This document shows positions 43,400 through 55,128 of a stretch of 64,000 bases of DNA, piece after piece. Position numbers and translations under genes: made by a program. The stretch spans positions 17,374,264-17,438,263 of the forward strand of contig CM067317.1 of the NCBI GenBank assembly GCA_034231615.1, read 5' to 3'. Positions within the stretch are counted from its first letter, which is position 1. Every line of letters starts with the position of its first letter. This DNA comes from Meghimatium bilineatum. Taxonomy: Eukaryota; Mollusca; Gastropoda; Stylommatophora; Philomycidae. The notes under the pieces were generated by a model. That model was not told where the DNA came from and made no database searches. It saw only the letters and a program-made list of their open reading frames with translations.

Positions 43400-44415
43400 G
43401 TATGAATGACGATCAGTTTTCAGGCTATGGCACGTGTGATCCCTTGATATGCAGTATTACTGTGACATCTCAGAATGTTGGTAACTCCTTCGATCCACCT
43501 TCATGTTAGTGTTCCTTATTATCTTGTTGTGTTCATTTTCATGTTGTATGCTCTTGCTTCTGGCCAATAAGTGTTCATTCTTATTAAGTGGTCGAATCAT
43601 TTCAGTCTCTGTTTTTCAATATATTTGACCACTGATGTTCTTCCAACAGTTCTTGTAATCTCATTTCTCAGAAGATCTCTACTTGTTCTGTTTGCTGCTT
43701 TTGTTAGAATCTCATTTCACAAGTTTTCTTTTGTTAGTGCCCATGTCTGACATTGATATAACACAATGTTGGTATGCAGATTGAATTTTTTCTTATTTTA
43801 TTTTGGTGTCTATTGGATTAGATTTGTGTTAAATAATTTGTGTAAGTTCATAATTTACGTAGTTGGTTTGTCTCGAGCTTTCTGTCCATTCTTACACCGT
43901 CTGTAAAAAAAATGCTCCCAATATATTTAAATCATTGCACTTGTTTCAGTTATTGAATATATATCTTTATGTTTATTTTATTGGGTTCTCTGTCTTAAGA
44001 CACAATTTACGTTTTCGTCTTTGTTGATCTTGACGTAGTGACTACTGAGGAAAATATCGTTGAGTAGTCACATGTAATCTTACATCTCTTCACTTGAACT
44101 ATAGAGTAGGCACTGATCGTCAGCAAAGAGTAGTTTAGTTAGATGATTCATTTATTTAGATGATAAGCGTCTGTGTTGTGTTTTTAATGCTTTGGTAATA
44201 TTATCTGTATAAATAATAAATAATAATGGTGATAAGACACACCCCTATCTAACTCCTGATGTTACTGAAAATATCTTTGTAAATCCTCCAGTGGTTCTAA
44301 CTACACTTTCATTATCTTTGTATATGGCTCTTACACTGCGCAATAATGGTCCTCTTGTACTATTTCTTAGTCTGGTTATAACGTATGGTGTGTCCCCAAA
44401 GCGAACATCACTCAT
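43400..44415 (-). mobile_element. RTE-like LINE fragment with RT palm and C-terminal part
   Basis: Minus readings in order: GCVLSPLLFIIYTDNI at about 44250-44200, then KLLFADDQCLLYS (catalytic F-A-D-D) at about 44140-44100, then DMGTNKRK, RSSEK, KTETEMIRPLNKNEHLLA, and NTNMKVDRRSYQH at the C-terminal side. Frames are interrupted. It is one of the longest RT pieces in the window. Confidence 0.85.
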
Positions 44416-44687
44416 TTTTAACTAAATACAATTAACTGTTACAAATAGTAATTCGACAATTATTAAAAAGTAGATGGTAATCGTTAATTCGATAGTCTAT
44501 TTGTGATCGTTTAACTACAAAAACGTGTGTTCTACGTAATTACTATTAAAATAGAAACTGTACTGTCTAGGTACAAGCTCAAACTGGTAAATGATCTTAT
44601 CTGGTCGACATCAACGAACAATCATTAAGTACTCCATAACCTTGGCTGTTATGTGTGCTCTTACTTCACAAGTGAAGTTAACATCAA

Positions 44688-45140
44688 ACACTACATTTCA
44701 GTATCCAATAGTTACAAACTGCTAAAATTAATACTACACTTTAGCATCCAATAGTTACAAACTGCTAAAATAAAATACTACATTTTAGCATCCAATAGTT
44801 GCAAACTGATAAAATCAAATACTACATTTTAGCATCCAATAGTTACAAACTGCTAAAATCAAATACTACATTTTAGCATCCAATAGTTACAAACTGCTAA
44901 AATCAAATACTACATTTTAGCATCCAATAGTTACAAACTGCTAAAATCAAATACTACATTTTAGCATCCAATAGTTACAAACTGCTAAAATCAAATACTA
45001 CATTTCAGTATCCAATAGTTACAAACTGCTAAAATTAATACTACACTTTAGCATCCAATAGTTACAAACTGCTAAAATCAAATACTACATTTTAGCATCC
45101 AATAGTTACAAACTGCTAAAATCAAACACTACATTTCAAT
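44688..45140. repeat. 44-bp minisatellite, about 10 copies, interrupted by a SINE
   Basis: Exact 44-base period: TACTACATTTTAGCATCCAA then TAGTTACAAACTGCTAAAAT and CAAA. Two-unit blocks with a 43-base variant (CAGTATCC ... AAATTAA, CACTTTAGC) occur at 44695-44760 and again at 45003-45070, a duplicated internal segment. Another 1.5 units continue at about 45460-45520 beyond the SINE. Confidence 0.95.
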
Positions 45141-45147
45141 ATACTAT

Positions 45148-45447
45148 GGTTAAAGGTAAAGGTAGGTCCCATGGCAGCAACCTGCCGTCGGAGATGAAGA
45201 TAACTCTTATGTACTAAGTCGCAACAACTATTAGGTGTGGTGGCGAGCTACCTTATTTTCTGTCTTTACCTCCTCTAACTCATTCTACAGGTACTCATTT
45301 ACAGCTGAATCGACTGGAGGAGTGGTCGTGTCAAACGAGAAATCAGGGCCCGGACTGTGCTGTTGTCCGGACGTGGTATCGATCCTGACACACTGTTATC
45401 AGGTGATAGCAAGCAAGCTCACTATCAACTAGACTACCATGCTCCTC
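45148..45447 (+). mobile_element. SINE-G copy inserted in the 44-bp array
   Basis: Begins GGTAAAGGTAGGTCCCATGG and includes AGCAACCTGCCG, CATTTACAGCTGAATCGACT, GGAGTGGTCGTGTCA, ACGAGAAATCAGG, and CGTGGTATCGATCCTG. Matching segments in the same order occur at 53423-54222. The GTTTCGATCCT-like string is reminiscent of a B box. Array sequence lies on both sides, so the element arrived after the array existed. Confidence 0.8.
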
Positions 45448-45624
45448 ATTTAACATCTAACTATCCTATAGTTACAACTGCTAAAATAAAACACTACATT
45501 TCAACATTCTATAGTTACAAATTACATCGAATCAGATGTTTTTTTCCCAATCATCACAATTGTTCTACAGTTTTCATGATGAAACTAATGTTCTTGTGTG
45601 TTTCTACATATATGCAGTATACAC

Positions 45625-45675
45625 GTGCACGCACGCACGCGCGCGCGCGCACGCACACACTCTGTGTGTGTGTTA
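45625..45675. repeat. CA/CG/GT simple repeat
   Basis: Alternating purine-pyrimidine tract (ACGCACGCGCGCGCGC then CACACA, later GTGTGT). Confidence 0.9.
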
Positions 45676-46515
45676 AAAATATCTCTATATATAAATGGAT
45701 ACGCCCTGTAGCTCTTTGTTTTCTTATGTTGTATACGTTCCTGAATTTCGTAACGTAGACCAATAAAAATTGCCAAACGTATAGAAAATGTAATGAAGGA
45801 GGCGATGACGCTAGCAGAATAAATTTTGAATTATTGTCAATGTGTCCGACAAAAATTGACCAATGATTGGGTATTCTTTTAATTCTGGCCGATTAACACA
45901 GGTCAATAATTTGTGGAAAAAAATGTCGTTAAAGGCTTATGCCTAATGAGTGGTAGAAATATGTATTATTGCATTTTTATCGGCAATTAATCAGACTCAA
46001 TAGAATTTTACGATGTATTCATAGGGTTACTATTGTACTACAAAAGACAGTGAGTTTTATTAAGGAGACAGAATTACAGATATAGACATGTTTCAAGTGA
46101 ACGAAAGAAGAAGAAGAAGAAGAAGAATTTAAGCTTGTTTTTGGTGGTATTTGATTGTATAAAATGAAATGTTTCACACCTGTCTCAAAATCAATCGCTG
46201 AAAGGTCAAAGTCACATGATCGTAAACAAATAACGATTATAGACCTACCTAGAAATTATTATTGTAGCTTCTTAATCAATGTTAAGCGTGTTTCGATTAA
46301 CGTTTATGATGCACTAACAGGTATATTGCGGTGTCAACCTCTGTTTTTGCTATTGTTTAGGTAGTAGATTTTATCAAATGAAAATGTCATATATTTTCAC
46401 TTCACACTGTTCACTCATCAGTTCATTAATGATCGCGTCACGATTAAGCACCATTTATTTGTATGGATTAATTTTTCACTCTATATGTTCTCTGCAGTAT
46501 AGTCAGTAGAGCATT
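45676..46515. other. Unassigned AT-rich sequence with a (GAA)n tract
   Basis: A GAA run lies at 46103-46128. Part of this stretch may be the body of the Helitron-like element whose 3' end is at 46762, but I cannot define its 5' end. Confidence 0.4.
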
Positions 46516-46516
46516 A

Positions 46517-46762
46517 ACATTATTTAAATCTTAGGCTGGAACCGGTCTTTGCATAAAATAAGAGCTATTCTGTTTCGTTGTTGTTGTTTTAAAGATATTC
46601 CTACAAATGAGAGTGTAAGCCGATGCTATGTCGTAGTTCTAACGTATAGGAACTGAAACATATCAGTCATTGCTAATGTATAAGAACGTTATTCGAATGA
46701 ATATATTATATTTTTCGTTTTTGTTTTATTCTCGCCCGGGCAACGCTGGGCATTTCATCTAG
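46517..46762 (+). mobile_element. Helitron-like 3' end
   Basis: The 3' end has a hairpin GCCCGGGCAACGCTGGGC (stem GCCCGG/CTGGGC with one wobble) followed after 7 bases by CTAG and then T in the flank, the arrangement of Helitron 3' ends. The listed start (a TC after A at about 46526) is only a guess. Confidence 0.5.
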
Positions 46763-47630
46763 TATGTTAGAAAAAGTAAAAATCATTATCTACTAATAAT
46801 GACATAATATATACTTATATTTTTTGTTCTTTGTCGCTATATTGAATTTCGACCTCAGTTTATGAAGAATTGTATTTACCTTGGTTTTGTGTACAGTTCA
46901 TTCCTGGGGATTTGATCCGTCTCAGTTATTTTACGCTCGTATTAATTTATAATTTGAGAGGCTGATCTATCTGTTTTAGTTTTATTTAAGTCTAGATATA
47001 TTTTCCACAGCCTTGGACACATATAACGCGAAAAATGAAATGACAAAATATCCACTGTGATACCGATTGCAAAAACAAACAATAAAAATTAAATGAGAAC
47101 TTAAGAACTGCATCAGACGTATATCGAGTTGACGAGCAAATACTACATGAAGTCACTCTCTATCCTTGAACCTCAGGGAAACAGATACAGGAAAACCAAA
47201 GAATTCATGAACAATAGATTTGAAAAATATATATATGGTAAGCTGGAAGAAATTAACAGTTATAAAGGAACATTAAGAAAGGAACAGTTAGAAAGGAACA
47301 GTTAGAAATGATATCATTAGATAGAAAAGAATGTCCATATGGGCTGTCCATAAAGTACGTCAATAATTTCTATCACATTTTTACCCACCCCTTTTTGTCA
47401 ACAATTGTTAAAATTCATAAATTACGTCAAAATATTACCCACAGACAACCCCTTGATGTTATTAATACATGATTTTCTCTAACCCTCCTCTAAGTTTCCC
47501 TCGACTGTTTATTTTCATATTTAATTCATATTTAGAAATTCATATTCAAATTCATATTTAGAAAATCGAGTCCTGTCTTGTTGCACGCCCAAACCAAACA
47601 AGTTAACGCCATTTCACCACTGCCAAAAGT
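46763..47630. other. Unassigned AT-rich sequence
   Basis: Contains small local repeats such as GGAACAGTTAGAAA (about 47282-47306) and CATATTTAGAAA. No gene. Confidence 0.4.
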
Positions 47631-47639
47631 GGTTCTTGA

Positions 47640-48640
47640 TAACCTGCATGTATATTTATGTGCTGCCGAACAAGTATATTTCTAGTGTGTCCCATATAGC
47701 TAATTCTTAACAAACGTAGAATCTGTTTTCAAAAGCTTGAATCCTTCTTTCTGCGTCTGCATTGAATGTCTAACTTTCACATCCATATACAAATATACTT
47801 AGCACTAGCGATCTAAATAGATTGATCTTTATTGCAATAATGATCTTAGGTTTTTAAATCATATTCAGCCTTGCCATGGAAACGTTCGTCATCTCGAGCC
47901 TTAGCTTAATCTCACGTCTCGATTTACCATTATCATATATTTGAGAGACGAGATATTTGGTGATGTTAAATTTTTCAAATTTGTGACCGTTTAACCGGAT
48001 ATGCGCGAGATCCTGCATGTTTTCACTAGTCACCAATATGTTGCTTTTATTATTTCTTTATCCATGGCATATTTCCAACTTAAGCTCCTCAAATTATGAG
48101 GCGAGTTCCTGGGGGTCACATCTAGAACCAGACAAGAGATCGATATCATTGTCATAACGCAAGTTAAAAAATGGTCTACCGCCAGAATTTATCGATGTCT
48201 AAAGATCCTGGAACGCTTCCTGCATTATATTTTCAACATTCATATTAAAAAATACTGGGGAAAGTAAGAAACAATAACGCAGTCCTATATCCGTCTTGTC
48301 AAAGTCACTAATTTCATCATTTATGAAAACGACACTTCTTGTACATTCATACAGTACTTCCATAACTTCTATGATGTTTGTATGAAGTTTCATTTTCTCA
48401 GTACCTATCGCAGACCTTAGTGTCACGCACGATTAAATACCTTTGTGAAATCAATTAAACTATGATACAAAGCATATTGATGATGTTAGTGATTTTCTAT
48501 CAATATTTTGAGGTTAAAAATTTGTTCTGTGGTACTAATGTTTTTACGGAAACCAGCCGGTTCTGCTATCAATACCTCTGATTTAGCTTGTATTCTTTCA
48601 AGAATTATCTTTAGCATCACCTTGCTAGAATGGGTTGTTA
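47640..48640 (-). mobile_element. LINE fragment, RT palm to thumb
   Basis: Minus readings in order: KMKLHTNIIEVMEVLYECTR and GLRYCFLLSPVFFNMNVENI (RT motif with L-S-P-x-x-F-N) at 48199-48426, then NGHKFEKFNITKYLVSQIY and RREIKLRLEM (thumb) at 47854-48036. Decayed by stops between the blocks. Confidence 0.8.
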
Positions 48641-48644
48641 GATT

Positions 48645-48895
48645 AATAGAATGTCACGTCACTATAACAGTAGTGAAAGCTTGGTCGTGAGTCACCCCAC
48701 TATAACAATTGTAAAATAATTTCTGAGTCACTATGATATTTGTAAGAACATTGCAGTGAGTCATGTAACTATGATGGTTGTAAAAGTATTGCCGTAAGTT
48801 ACCTCACTATAGCAGGTGTAAAAGTATTGCCGTAAGTAACCTCACTATAGCAGGTGTAAAAGCATTGCCGTGAGTCATGTAACTATATGTTTATT
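48645..48895. repeat. 38-bp minisatellite, left part, about 6 diverged copies
   Basis: Units contain GTAAAAGTATTGCCG, GAGTCATGTAACTAT and are 36-39 bases. It continues after a LINE insertion at about 49305. Confidence 0.85.
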
Positions 48896-49295
48896 TATCT
48901 ATGTTCCTTCAGCACCGAACACGTTGGATAAGGCAGAAACTAGAAACTCTCCAGTTTGGGCGATGTGATGTCACTGTATAATTCCTGCATGTTGCTGAGA
49001 CCCACAGTCATGCACTCTTTGATGGTTGTTCTGTGAGAGTCTCTCTTGGTCTTGCCCACTTTGTTTTGTCATCTGGTACCCAGTTTAATGCTTGTAGTGG
49101 CAGTCTGTTTTCATTAATTCTAAGTATGTGTCCGATATAAGTCCATGGTTTTTTTACTGATGTAGAAACATATTGCTGTTTGGTATCTTCTTTTACTTGC
49201 ATGTTTGACTTGAATTATTCCCAACCAATAGTTAAGTCTTTTAAGACATTTATTTTCGAATGCGTTAAAAGTATCTCTTGTGCCATACAACTATT
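48896..49295 (-). mobile_element. LINE C-terminal fragment inserted in the 38-bp array
   Basis: Minus frame 49008-49202 reads KKPWTYIGHILRINENRLPL and QALNWVPDDKTK then RPRETL, the W-x-W-I-G-H-x-L-R and 'A-L-x-W-x-P' blocks of a widespread LINE C-terminus. Short similar strings CATGTAACTAT (about 48884) and CATACAACTAT (about 49283) flank it and may be its target-site duplication. Confidence 0.8.
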
Positions 49296-49304
49296 TCATT
49301 CCAT

Positions 49305-49462
49305 GCCATTATAACGGTTGTAAAAGCGTTGCCGTGAGTCATGTCACTATAACGGTTGTAAAAGCGTTGCCGTGAGTCATGTCACTATAACGGTTGTAAA
49401 AGCGTTGCCGTGAGTCATGTCACTATAACGGTTGTAAAAGCATTGCCGTTAGTTACTTTAGA
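49305..49462. repeat. 38-bp minisatellite, right part, about 4 near-identical copies
   Basis: Exact 38-base period of GTTGTAAAAGCGTTGCCGTG and AGTCATGTCACTATAACG. It is the same family as 48645-48895 but far more uniform. Confidence 0.95.
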
Positions 49463-50040
49463 GTACTACTGGTGTTCTATAAACTTTTAGCAATAGTGTG
49501 AACAACAACTAAGTTTTGGTCATACCGTTATTCAGACAATTTTCCCACGTATATCCAGGAAATAAAACTAAGGGAATTCCCATCAATGTTGATTTACAGC
49601 CAACTGTTATTGTGACGTGCTGAACCTCGTAGTACATCGTGACCATCAACAAGAGTACTACAGACCTCTTATGTAGAATTGTCACGTGACCAGTCTCCTG
49701 TTGGGTATCCAGTTGGTCAATATTTGTATAATTGGAATCGCTTGCCAAAAATAGCCAAGTATATAAATAGTGACCAGCCGGGAAGCAAACAATAATCAAA
49801 ACGTAACAAAAGAGGTCCAAATTAATTCAGAAAAGAGATATTACCGACGGTTTCGGGTACACCTTTGCATGTATCCTTATATTCGTCAACAAACCAAGAA
49901 TGTGAACATCGTTCTTTCTTTTATGACGTATACCATATGAGACATAATAGCTAGGTGGATACCCATCCATTGAATGACTCATGTGAATAGTTCATTCATT
50001 TTCATTGGTCGCTATCAGTATACAATAAGGCAATATCACT
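49463..50040. other. Unassigned sequence
   Basis: The minus frame 49509-49820 (103 codons) shows no recognisable domain and begins and ends without splice consensus that I could confirm. Confidence 0.4.
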
Positions 50041-50044
50041 GCGG

Positions 50045-50455
50045 ACATGACGAGAAGATTACAGGCTTTCGAGTACACAATCTACAGACGAATTCTACGA
50101 ATTTCTTATAAGACTAATGTGTATATAAGAAATAAAGTAGAGATGTATGCGGATGTTCAGGAACCATTGCTTTCAATAGTGAAAAGACGAAAACTAGCAT
50201 GGTTCGGACATGTATGCAGGCATGATTCCTTATCAAAACAATACTGCAGGGAACTGTCGACGTGGAAAGAAGCAGTGGAGGGCATATAAAGGCATGGACA
50301 GACAACATCAAGGAATGGACAGGACAAGATATTTTCACACTCATCCGCATCACTGAGGATAGAATTCGCTGGAGGACTCTGTGTGCTGAAGCATCCAATG
50401 TGGTACCCCTACGACCCTGAAGGGTTTCGGGTTTATTGATTGATTGATTTGATCA
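50045..50455 (+). mobile_element. LINE family A 3' end with (TTGA)n tail
   Basis: Plus frame: TRRLQAFEYTIYRRILRISY, then ADVQEPLLSIVKRRKLAWFG and HVCRHDSLSK. After frame changes, DNIKEWTGQD-like residues and SNVVPLRP, then CCCTACGACCCTGAAGGGTT and TTGATTGATTGATT. Complete 3' end, 5'-truncated. The same end is present at 27575 (minus). Confidence 0.85.
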
Positions 50456-51220
50456 GTATACTTTGTGTGACATCTAATGTTAATCATGGGAATAGTCAAA
50501 TGAGTCATAAAGAAGACTGGGTATCCACTTAACCAGAAGGTCTTATATCATACACGGTATTAATTCTTCCATACACGATCTGGGAGATTCAGTTAACTGG
50601 ATCTGTTATCATATTTGCACGATATAGTTACTATGTTAAACAAGAGAACACAAATATTCAAAGAGATCAAACATAATTAAAGAAATAAATTTGAGATCAG
50701 ATCTGTATTGACTGGTTATTCAAATAACGATTTAACACGGGACACACAACTGTACTCAGACTCCAGCAGAGCATTAATGGTAATCGTTTCTTTAGATCTT
50801 GGATTAGGTGCTCTGTAATCTGTCCTGAATGTACAGCATTATATTCGCATCAAGTTGGATGTATTTCCTCTGTTCTAGCACAGCGTCACGCATTGACGCT
50901 TATATTCAACGAGATCCCAGCGGCGAAGTGTTTAATTTATTTACTTGTTTGCCAGTTGACCGACGTGGTATCAGATGGTGATATCATGTTTATGAGTGAC
51001 TATATTTTGCCTCAATCTTTGAAAAATCATTTAGCTGTTCTTCACATGCGATGATGACAATAGTTTCAGACTTCAGATGTTATTGCATCTCTCTGGTGTA
51101 TGCGAAGTTAATGTCCGATTCTGACATGTAATACCCTGCAACATTTGGGATACGTATGATTATAATTAGACATCTGTGTGTTTATTGTTTTGCCATTTAA
51201 AACTGAAGTTTTTCTCTGTG
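50456..51220. other. Unassigned sequence
   Basis: No motif recognised. Confidence 0.4.
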
Positions 51221-51225
51221 CTACT

Positions 51226-51425
51226 GAGATATCACGCTTCTCATCAATGTGCTTTGTCACACTTCTCATGAATATGCTGAGATGTCACGTTTCTCATCGA
51301 TGTGCTGAGATGTCATGCTTCTCATAAATCTGCTGAGATGTCACGTTTCTTATTGGTGTGCTGAGATATAATGCTTCTGTTCGATGTGTTAGATATAATT
51401 CTTCTTATTATTGTATCTTTGGTTC
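51226..51425. repeat. 28-bp minisatellite, about 6-7 copies
   Basis: Unit GAGATGTCACGTTTCTCATC, GATGTGCT, becoming diverged rightward (GATATAATGCTTCTG). It runs into a LINE fragment. Confidence 0.9.
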
Positions 51426-51464
51426 TATTACTACGCCACGCTGGACCATTCATGGGCGATATAC

Positions 51465-51705
51465 TTGTAGAATGTGCTGTGGATCAGCACGGCGAAATGG
51501 AGACACGAAAAGAAGGATTCAGGCTTTTGATATATTTCTACTCCAGTATATATATATTGAAAGATTAGTTATATAAAATATAAGATAACTATATTCTTCT
51601 ACAGCAAAATAAACAGTTACAGGTCATCAAGAACCATTTTTGATGGTAGTAAAACGGCGTTAATTTGCTTGGTTTGGAGATGTATGCAGACTCTACTGAC
51701 ATTTT
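51465..51705 (+). mobile_element. LINE family A fragment, decayed
   Basis: Reads TKRRIQAFDIF (compare TRRLQAFEYTI at 50048) and, further on, GHQEPFLMVVKRR then FAWFGDVCRL, the same blocks in the same order, with frame breaks. Confidence 0.75.
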
Positions 51706-52330
51706 AAAGCCATTTGCATTTGATGGATTATGAGTTTTACGATTTATTATTATATTCATCTAAATATAATTCTAACTCTCGAACGTTCGCATATATATTT
51801 CTCGAAACCAGGAAATAGTGTGCCCAGATTAAAATATTAATCTAGTTGTCAAACGTTAAAGATGCAAGGGGAGATCACTACATAAAAGTGCATGCTTTGT
51901 AAGCACTAACAATTTACATGCGATGTATAACTGAATTATAAATTTAAATTTCTACAAAACAAATGCTAATTTTTCATGACACAAAAATGTGTAAATATAA
52001 AATATTTTAAAGTAAAATATGAAATGCAAATGTGAACATAAAAAAATATAAAAAATATGTCTAAATATTGGTGTTTGAACAAATATTGAATTTAGATGTT
52101 GTGCTAGTGGGTTAATCTCATGCACTAAATTTGGGGCCAAATAACTGAAGCCTTGTATCACAGGATATACATACAGGTACACACACAAAATATACACACA
52201 TAACTCACCACTCACAACATTTCATGTTCACCTCCACAACACCCTCCCCACCTCCATATTTCACTAGGATAGTTTAACTTCATGTATTATTTTGATTTTG
52301 TTCTAGATTATGATAATTTGGAATGATAAT
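51706..52330. other. Unassigned AT-rich sequence
   Basis: No motif recognised. Confidence 0.4.
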
Positions 52331-52488
52331 TTCACCGAAGACGGATGTGTCGGGCCACGATCGCAAATAAAACAGCGACACAACGCATTTTCTGCGTTGT
52401 ACCCTGATAGAAATCTAGTAGGAACATTGTCCTACTACAAGAGAGATCCAGCAGGAATTTGAGAAAGAAATCTGAAGAAGAAGAAGAA
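52331..52488 (+). mobile_element. SINE-S copy, plus
   Basis: Starts TTCACCGAAGACGGATGTGT and includes CGGGCCACGATCGCAAATAA, GACACAACGCATTTTCTG, GAACATTGTCCTACTACAAG, GAGATCCAGCAGGAATTTG, and (GAA)n. The length is about 158 bp, like the two copies with clear target-site duplications. Confidence 0.9.
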
Positions 52489-52511
52489 TTGTATATACAT
52501 AACCATTATGA

Positions 52512-52640
52512 AATGGTGTTTTAATCAGCCTTCATTCTCTTCCTATATTGCAGCATAGTGTTTTAATCAGCTTTCATTCCCTTCTAATATTGCACCATAG
52601 TGTTTTAATCAGCCTTCATTCTCTTCCTATATTGCAACGT
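52512..52640. repeat. 42-bp minisatellite, 3 copies
   Basis: GTGTTTTAATCAGCCTTCAT, TCTCTTCCTATATTGCA is repeated three times with few changes, directly after the SINE. Confidence 0.9.
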
Positions 52641-53420
52641 TCACCATCTCATATTTGATTACGCAGAACATTTCACATTATGGAGTCATTATCAATTTTG
52701 AAATTGTTTATGAATGGAAAAATGGAAAATGTCATGTAAAGTCTAATGCAAATAAAGAAAAATTAACCCACACGACAAAAAATAATAGGTGTCACAGGAT
52801 GACTGAAGTAAACTAATGCGTTTATTAGTTGTGATGTTCAGAGCTCTGATATAAACACGAAGAACGCATGTCCGCGGTTCAGAAGATCGTCTCTTTCTAC
52901 AAGGTACAAATTTTCCATAAATACAAATTCACTTTCTTCCCACATTTATTAAGACATTTTTATGCTAAATACTTATAATAAATTTATTGAAAAACAATTA
53001 CAAAATAATCTGATCTAACAACCAATTCGTCTAAAAAAGAATTTACCACTGATCGAGTTAAACAATTATTCTGACATGTTTCATTGACATCAGCAGTTTC
53101 AAGAAAATAAGAATTAAGAAAAACTTGGCAGCTGAGCATAAGTCAATAATTGTGCACGTGAGTTAGTCACGTGACTGCATAATAGTATAGATCCAGATGG
53201 TGAGAGTTATTAATCAATGTGGAAAAAAAGGATAATATTAATAAAACAAAAATGATACTACGATGAGCTAAGTGATGACCAAAATATATTCCTGCAGACA
53301 TAGAACCTTCTAGATGATTCAGTCAAATATCTATGTCTATAAACATTCTTCCAGGGAAGGTAGAGAATAGAGCGGTACAAATAACTCGTTTGTTTGTCAA
53401 ACAATGTGGTCTAATTTGTT
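52641..53420. other. Unassigned AT-rich sequence
   Basis: Contains GTTAGTCACGTGACTGC (E-box-like CACGTG), which I cannot show to be functional. No gene. Confidence 0.4.
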
Positions 53421-53422
53421 TC

Positions 53423-54222
53423 AGGTAAAGTATCTCCTATGACAACAACCTGTCGCGATTAATAAAGAGTTCTTAATTCTTGAATAGATTCTGGCTTCAC
53501 AGCACTTGGGGCATTCCTATAAGTGCTTCGCTATCCGTTCCAACAGCCATCCCAGTGTATGTAGACTCTGAGTCCCAGTAAGGTGTTGATTGTGTGATCT
53601 TCGGGACCTTCCAAAAGAATTACTTTTCATTCCCTCCCCTCTAGATACTTCAATTTCTAACATTCTTTTATGTATACGTTATCAGCCTCATTGACATCGT
53701 CTTCATCTTGAAATCAATTTATAACTGCCTTGATCAAGTCGGCTTTATCTCTTCTCAGCATTGTGTCGTTTATAGCCGAATTGCCTGCCAATAAGTCGGC
53801 TCTCTCGTTTCCTCTGACCACAGCATGACCAGGGCAGTGCATCCATATAATTCTCTGAACAAGTGGGTTGTTCAATAAGTCCCACCACTGTTTTCTCAGC
53901 ATGAACTTTTCTATCTTGCGTAGCATGCTTTCAGAGTCTGTGAGTATTACCGATTGTATTGATGTATCAATTAATGAAGAGTTATCTTCACGTATTGCGC
54001 CGCAGTAACTATTAGGGGGATGGCCAGTTCCTTTCCTTGCTGTGTTTACCTCCCCCAATCCCTGCTTCATGTACCCATTTACAGCAGAGTGGACTGGAGG
54101 AACGGTCGTGTCAGGCGAGAAATCACGTACCGTATTCATTTGTCTGGGCGTGGTTTCGATCCTGGCAAGGCGTAACCCGGTATAATAAGCAAACTCACTA
54201 TAAACTAGACTATCACGCTCCT
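53423..54222 (+). mobile_element. SINE-G copy interrupted by a LINE
   Basis: Left part 53423-53471 (GGTAAAGTATCTCC, ACAACAACCTGTCG) and right part 53984-54222 (AGTAACTATTAGGGGG, CATTTACAGCAGAGTGGACT, GGAACGGTCGTGTCAGG, GAGAAATCACG, GGTTTCGATCCTGGC) align in order with the uninterrupted copy at 45148. Confidence 0.85.
53472..53969 (-). mobile_element. RNase H LINE 3' end nested in SINE-G
   Basis: Flanked by ATTAATAAAGAGTT (53458-53471) and ATTAATGAAGAGTT (53970-53983). Minus reading: SVILTDSESMLRKIEKFMLR (second RNase H aspartate), WMHCPGHAVVRGNERADLLA (last aspartate), KADLIKAVIN, and after a frameshift a terminal ECPKCCEARI block. Similar to 32529-33130. 5'-truncated inside the RNase H domain. 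Confidence 0.9.
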
Positions 54223-54388
54223 TGAAGGTTCTCAGTTTAAACAATTTGACAGTGTTCACAATGTGCAAGGCCGTAGATACAAGGTAGAAAAGAAAGGGAT
54301 TGAATCCTATATTGCCCCGTATTAATGGACTCGTAATATTCCACTTATGTGGGCTATTACTGACACCCGACGCTATATCGCTTGCTAA

Positions 54389-54490
<102 letters not shown>

Positions 54491-54559
54491 TGGTTGCCTG
54501 GTAAAATTGTTTGAGAATTTCATGTTTACGGTTCTGTGTATGCATGTGTGCGTATTTAA

Positions 54560-54655
54560 TGTATGCGTATACGTATGTGTGTGTGTGTGTGTGAATATGT
54601 GTGTGTGCGTGAATGTGTGCATGTACGAGTATGTGTATGTGCGAATATGAGTATG
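54560..54655. repeat. GT-rich simple repeat
   Basis: Imperfect TGTGTG tract with GTATG interruptions. Confidence 0.85.
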
Positions 54656-54659
54656 TGAT

Positions 54660-55125
54660 AAAAGATTGATAGAGAGAAATATTTACTTTCTGGGTATTAC
54701 AAACTGAAGTTAGAGTTACTTGACGACTTCAATAATTTGATATCTCACATTAGATACTTCAAAAAGTGGCAAGAATTATGGTGATGAGATAGTTATCTGC
54801 AAATGGTGACAAAAACTTTGTCGTCCTTTGGAACTTCAAACACCTAAAAAAAGCTTAAACAACTAACAGCAGATCGTTGGTCACCGCCGTCGCGAAAACG
54901 ATCTAGTCAGCCTCGAGGATCTCAAAGAGGTTGCTATCATTGGTGTTTTAGACTTTAAGCACATCCACATTTACAAGCAAATACTGAGTAATTCTTCAGG
55001 AAATGAAGATTCTAGATAATACACCAGACGAGAAACGTACTAACTCGTTGTTCGGGCATATAATAATCTCCGCTTTCCATTTTAACCATCAATATCACTA
55101 CTTTTTAAATACATGATTATTTATA
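54660..55125. other. Unassigned sequence
   Basis: No motif recognised. Confidence 0.4.
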
Positions 55126-55128
55126 CTT

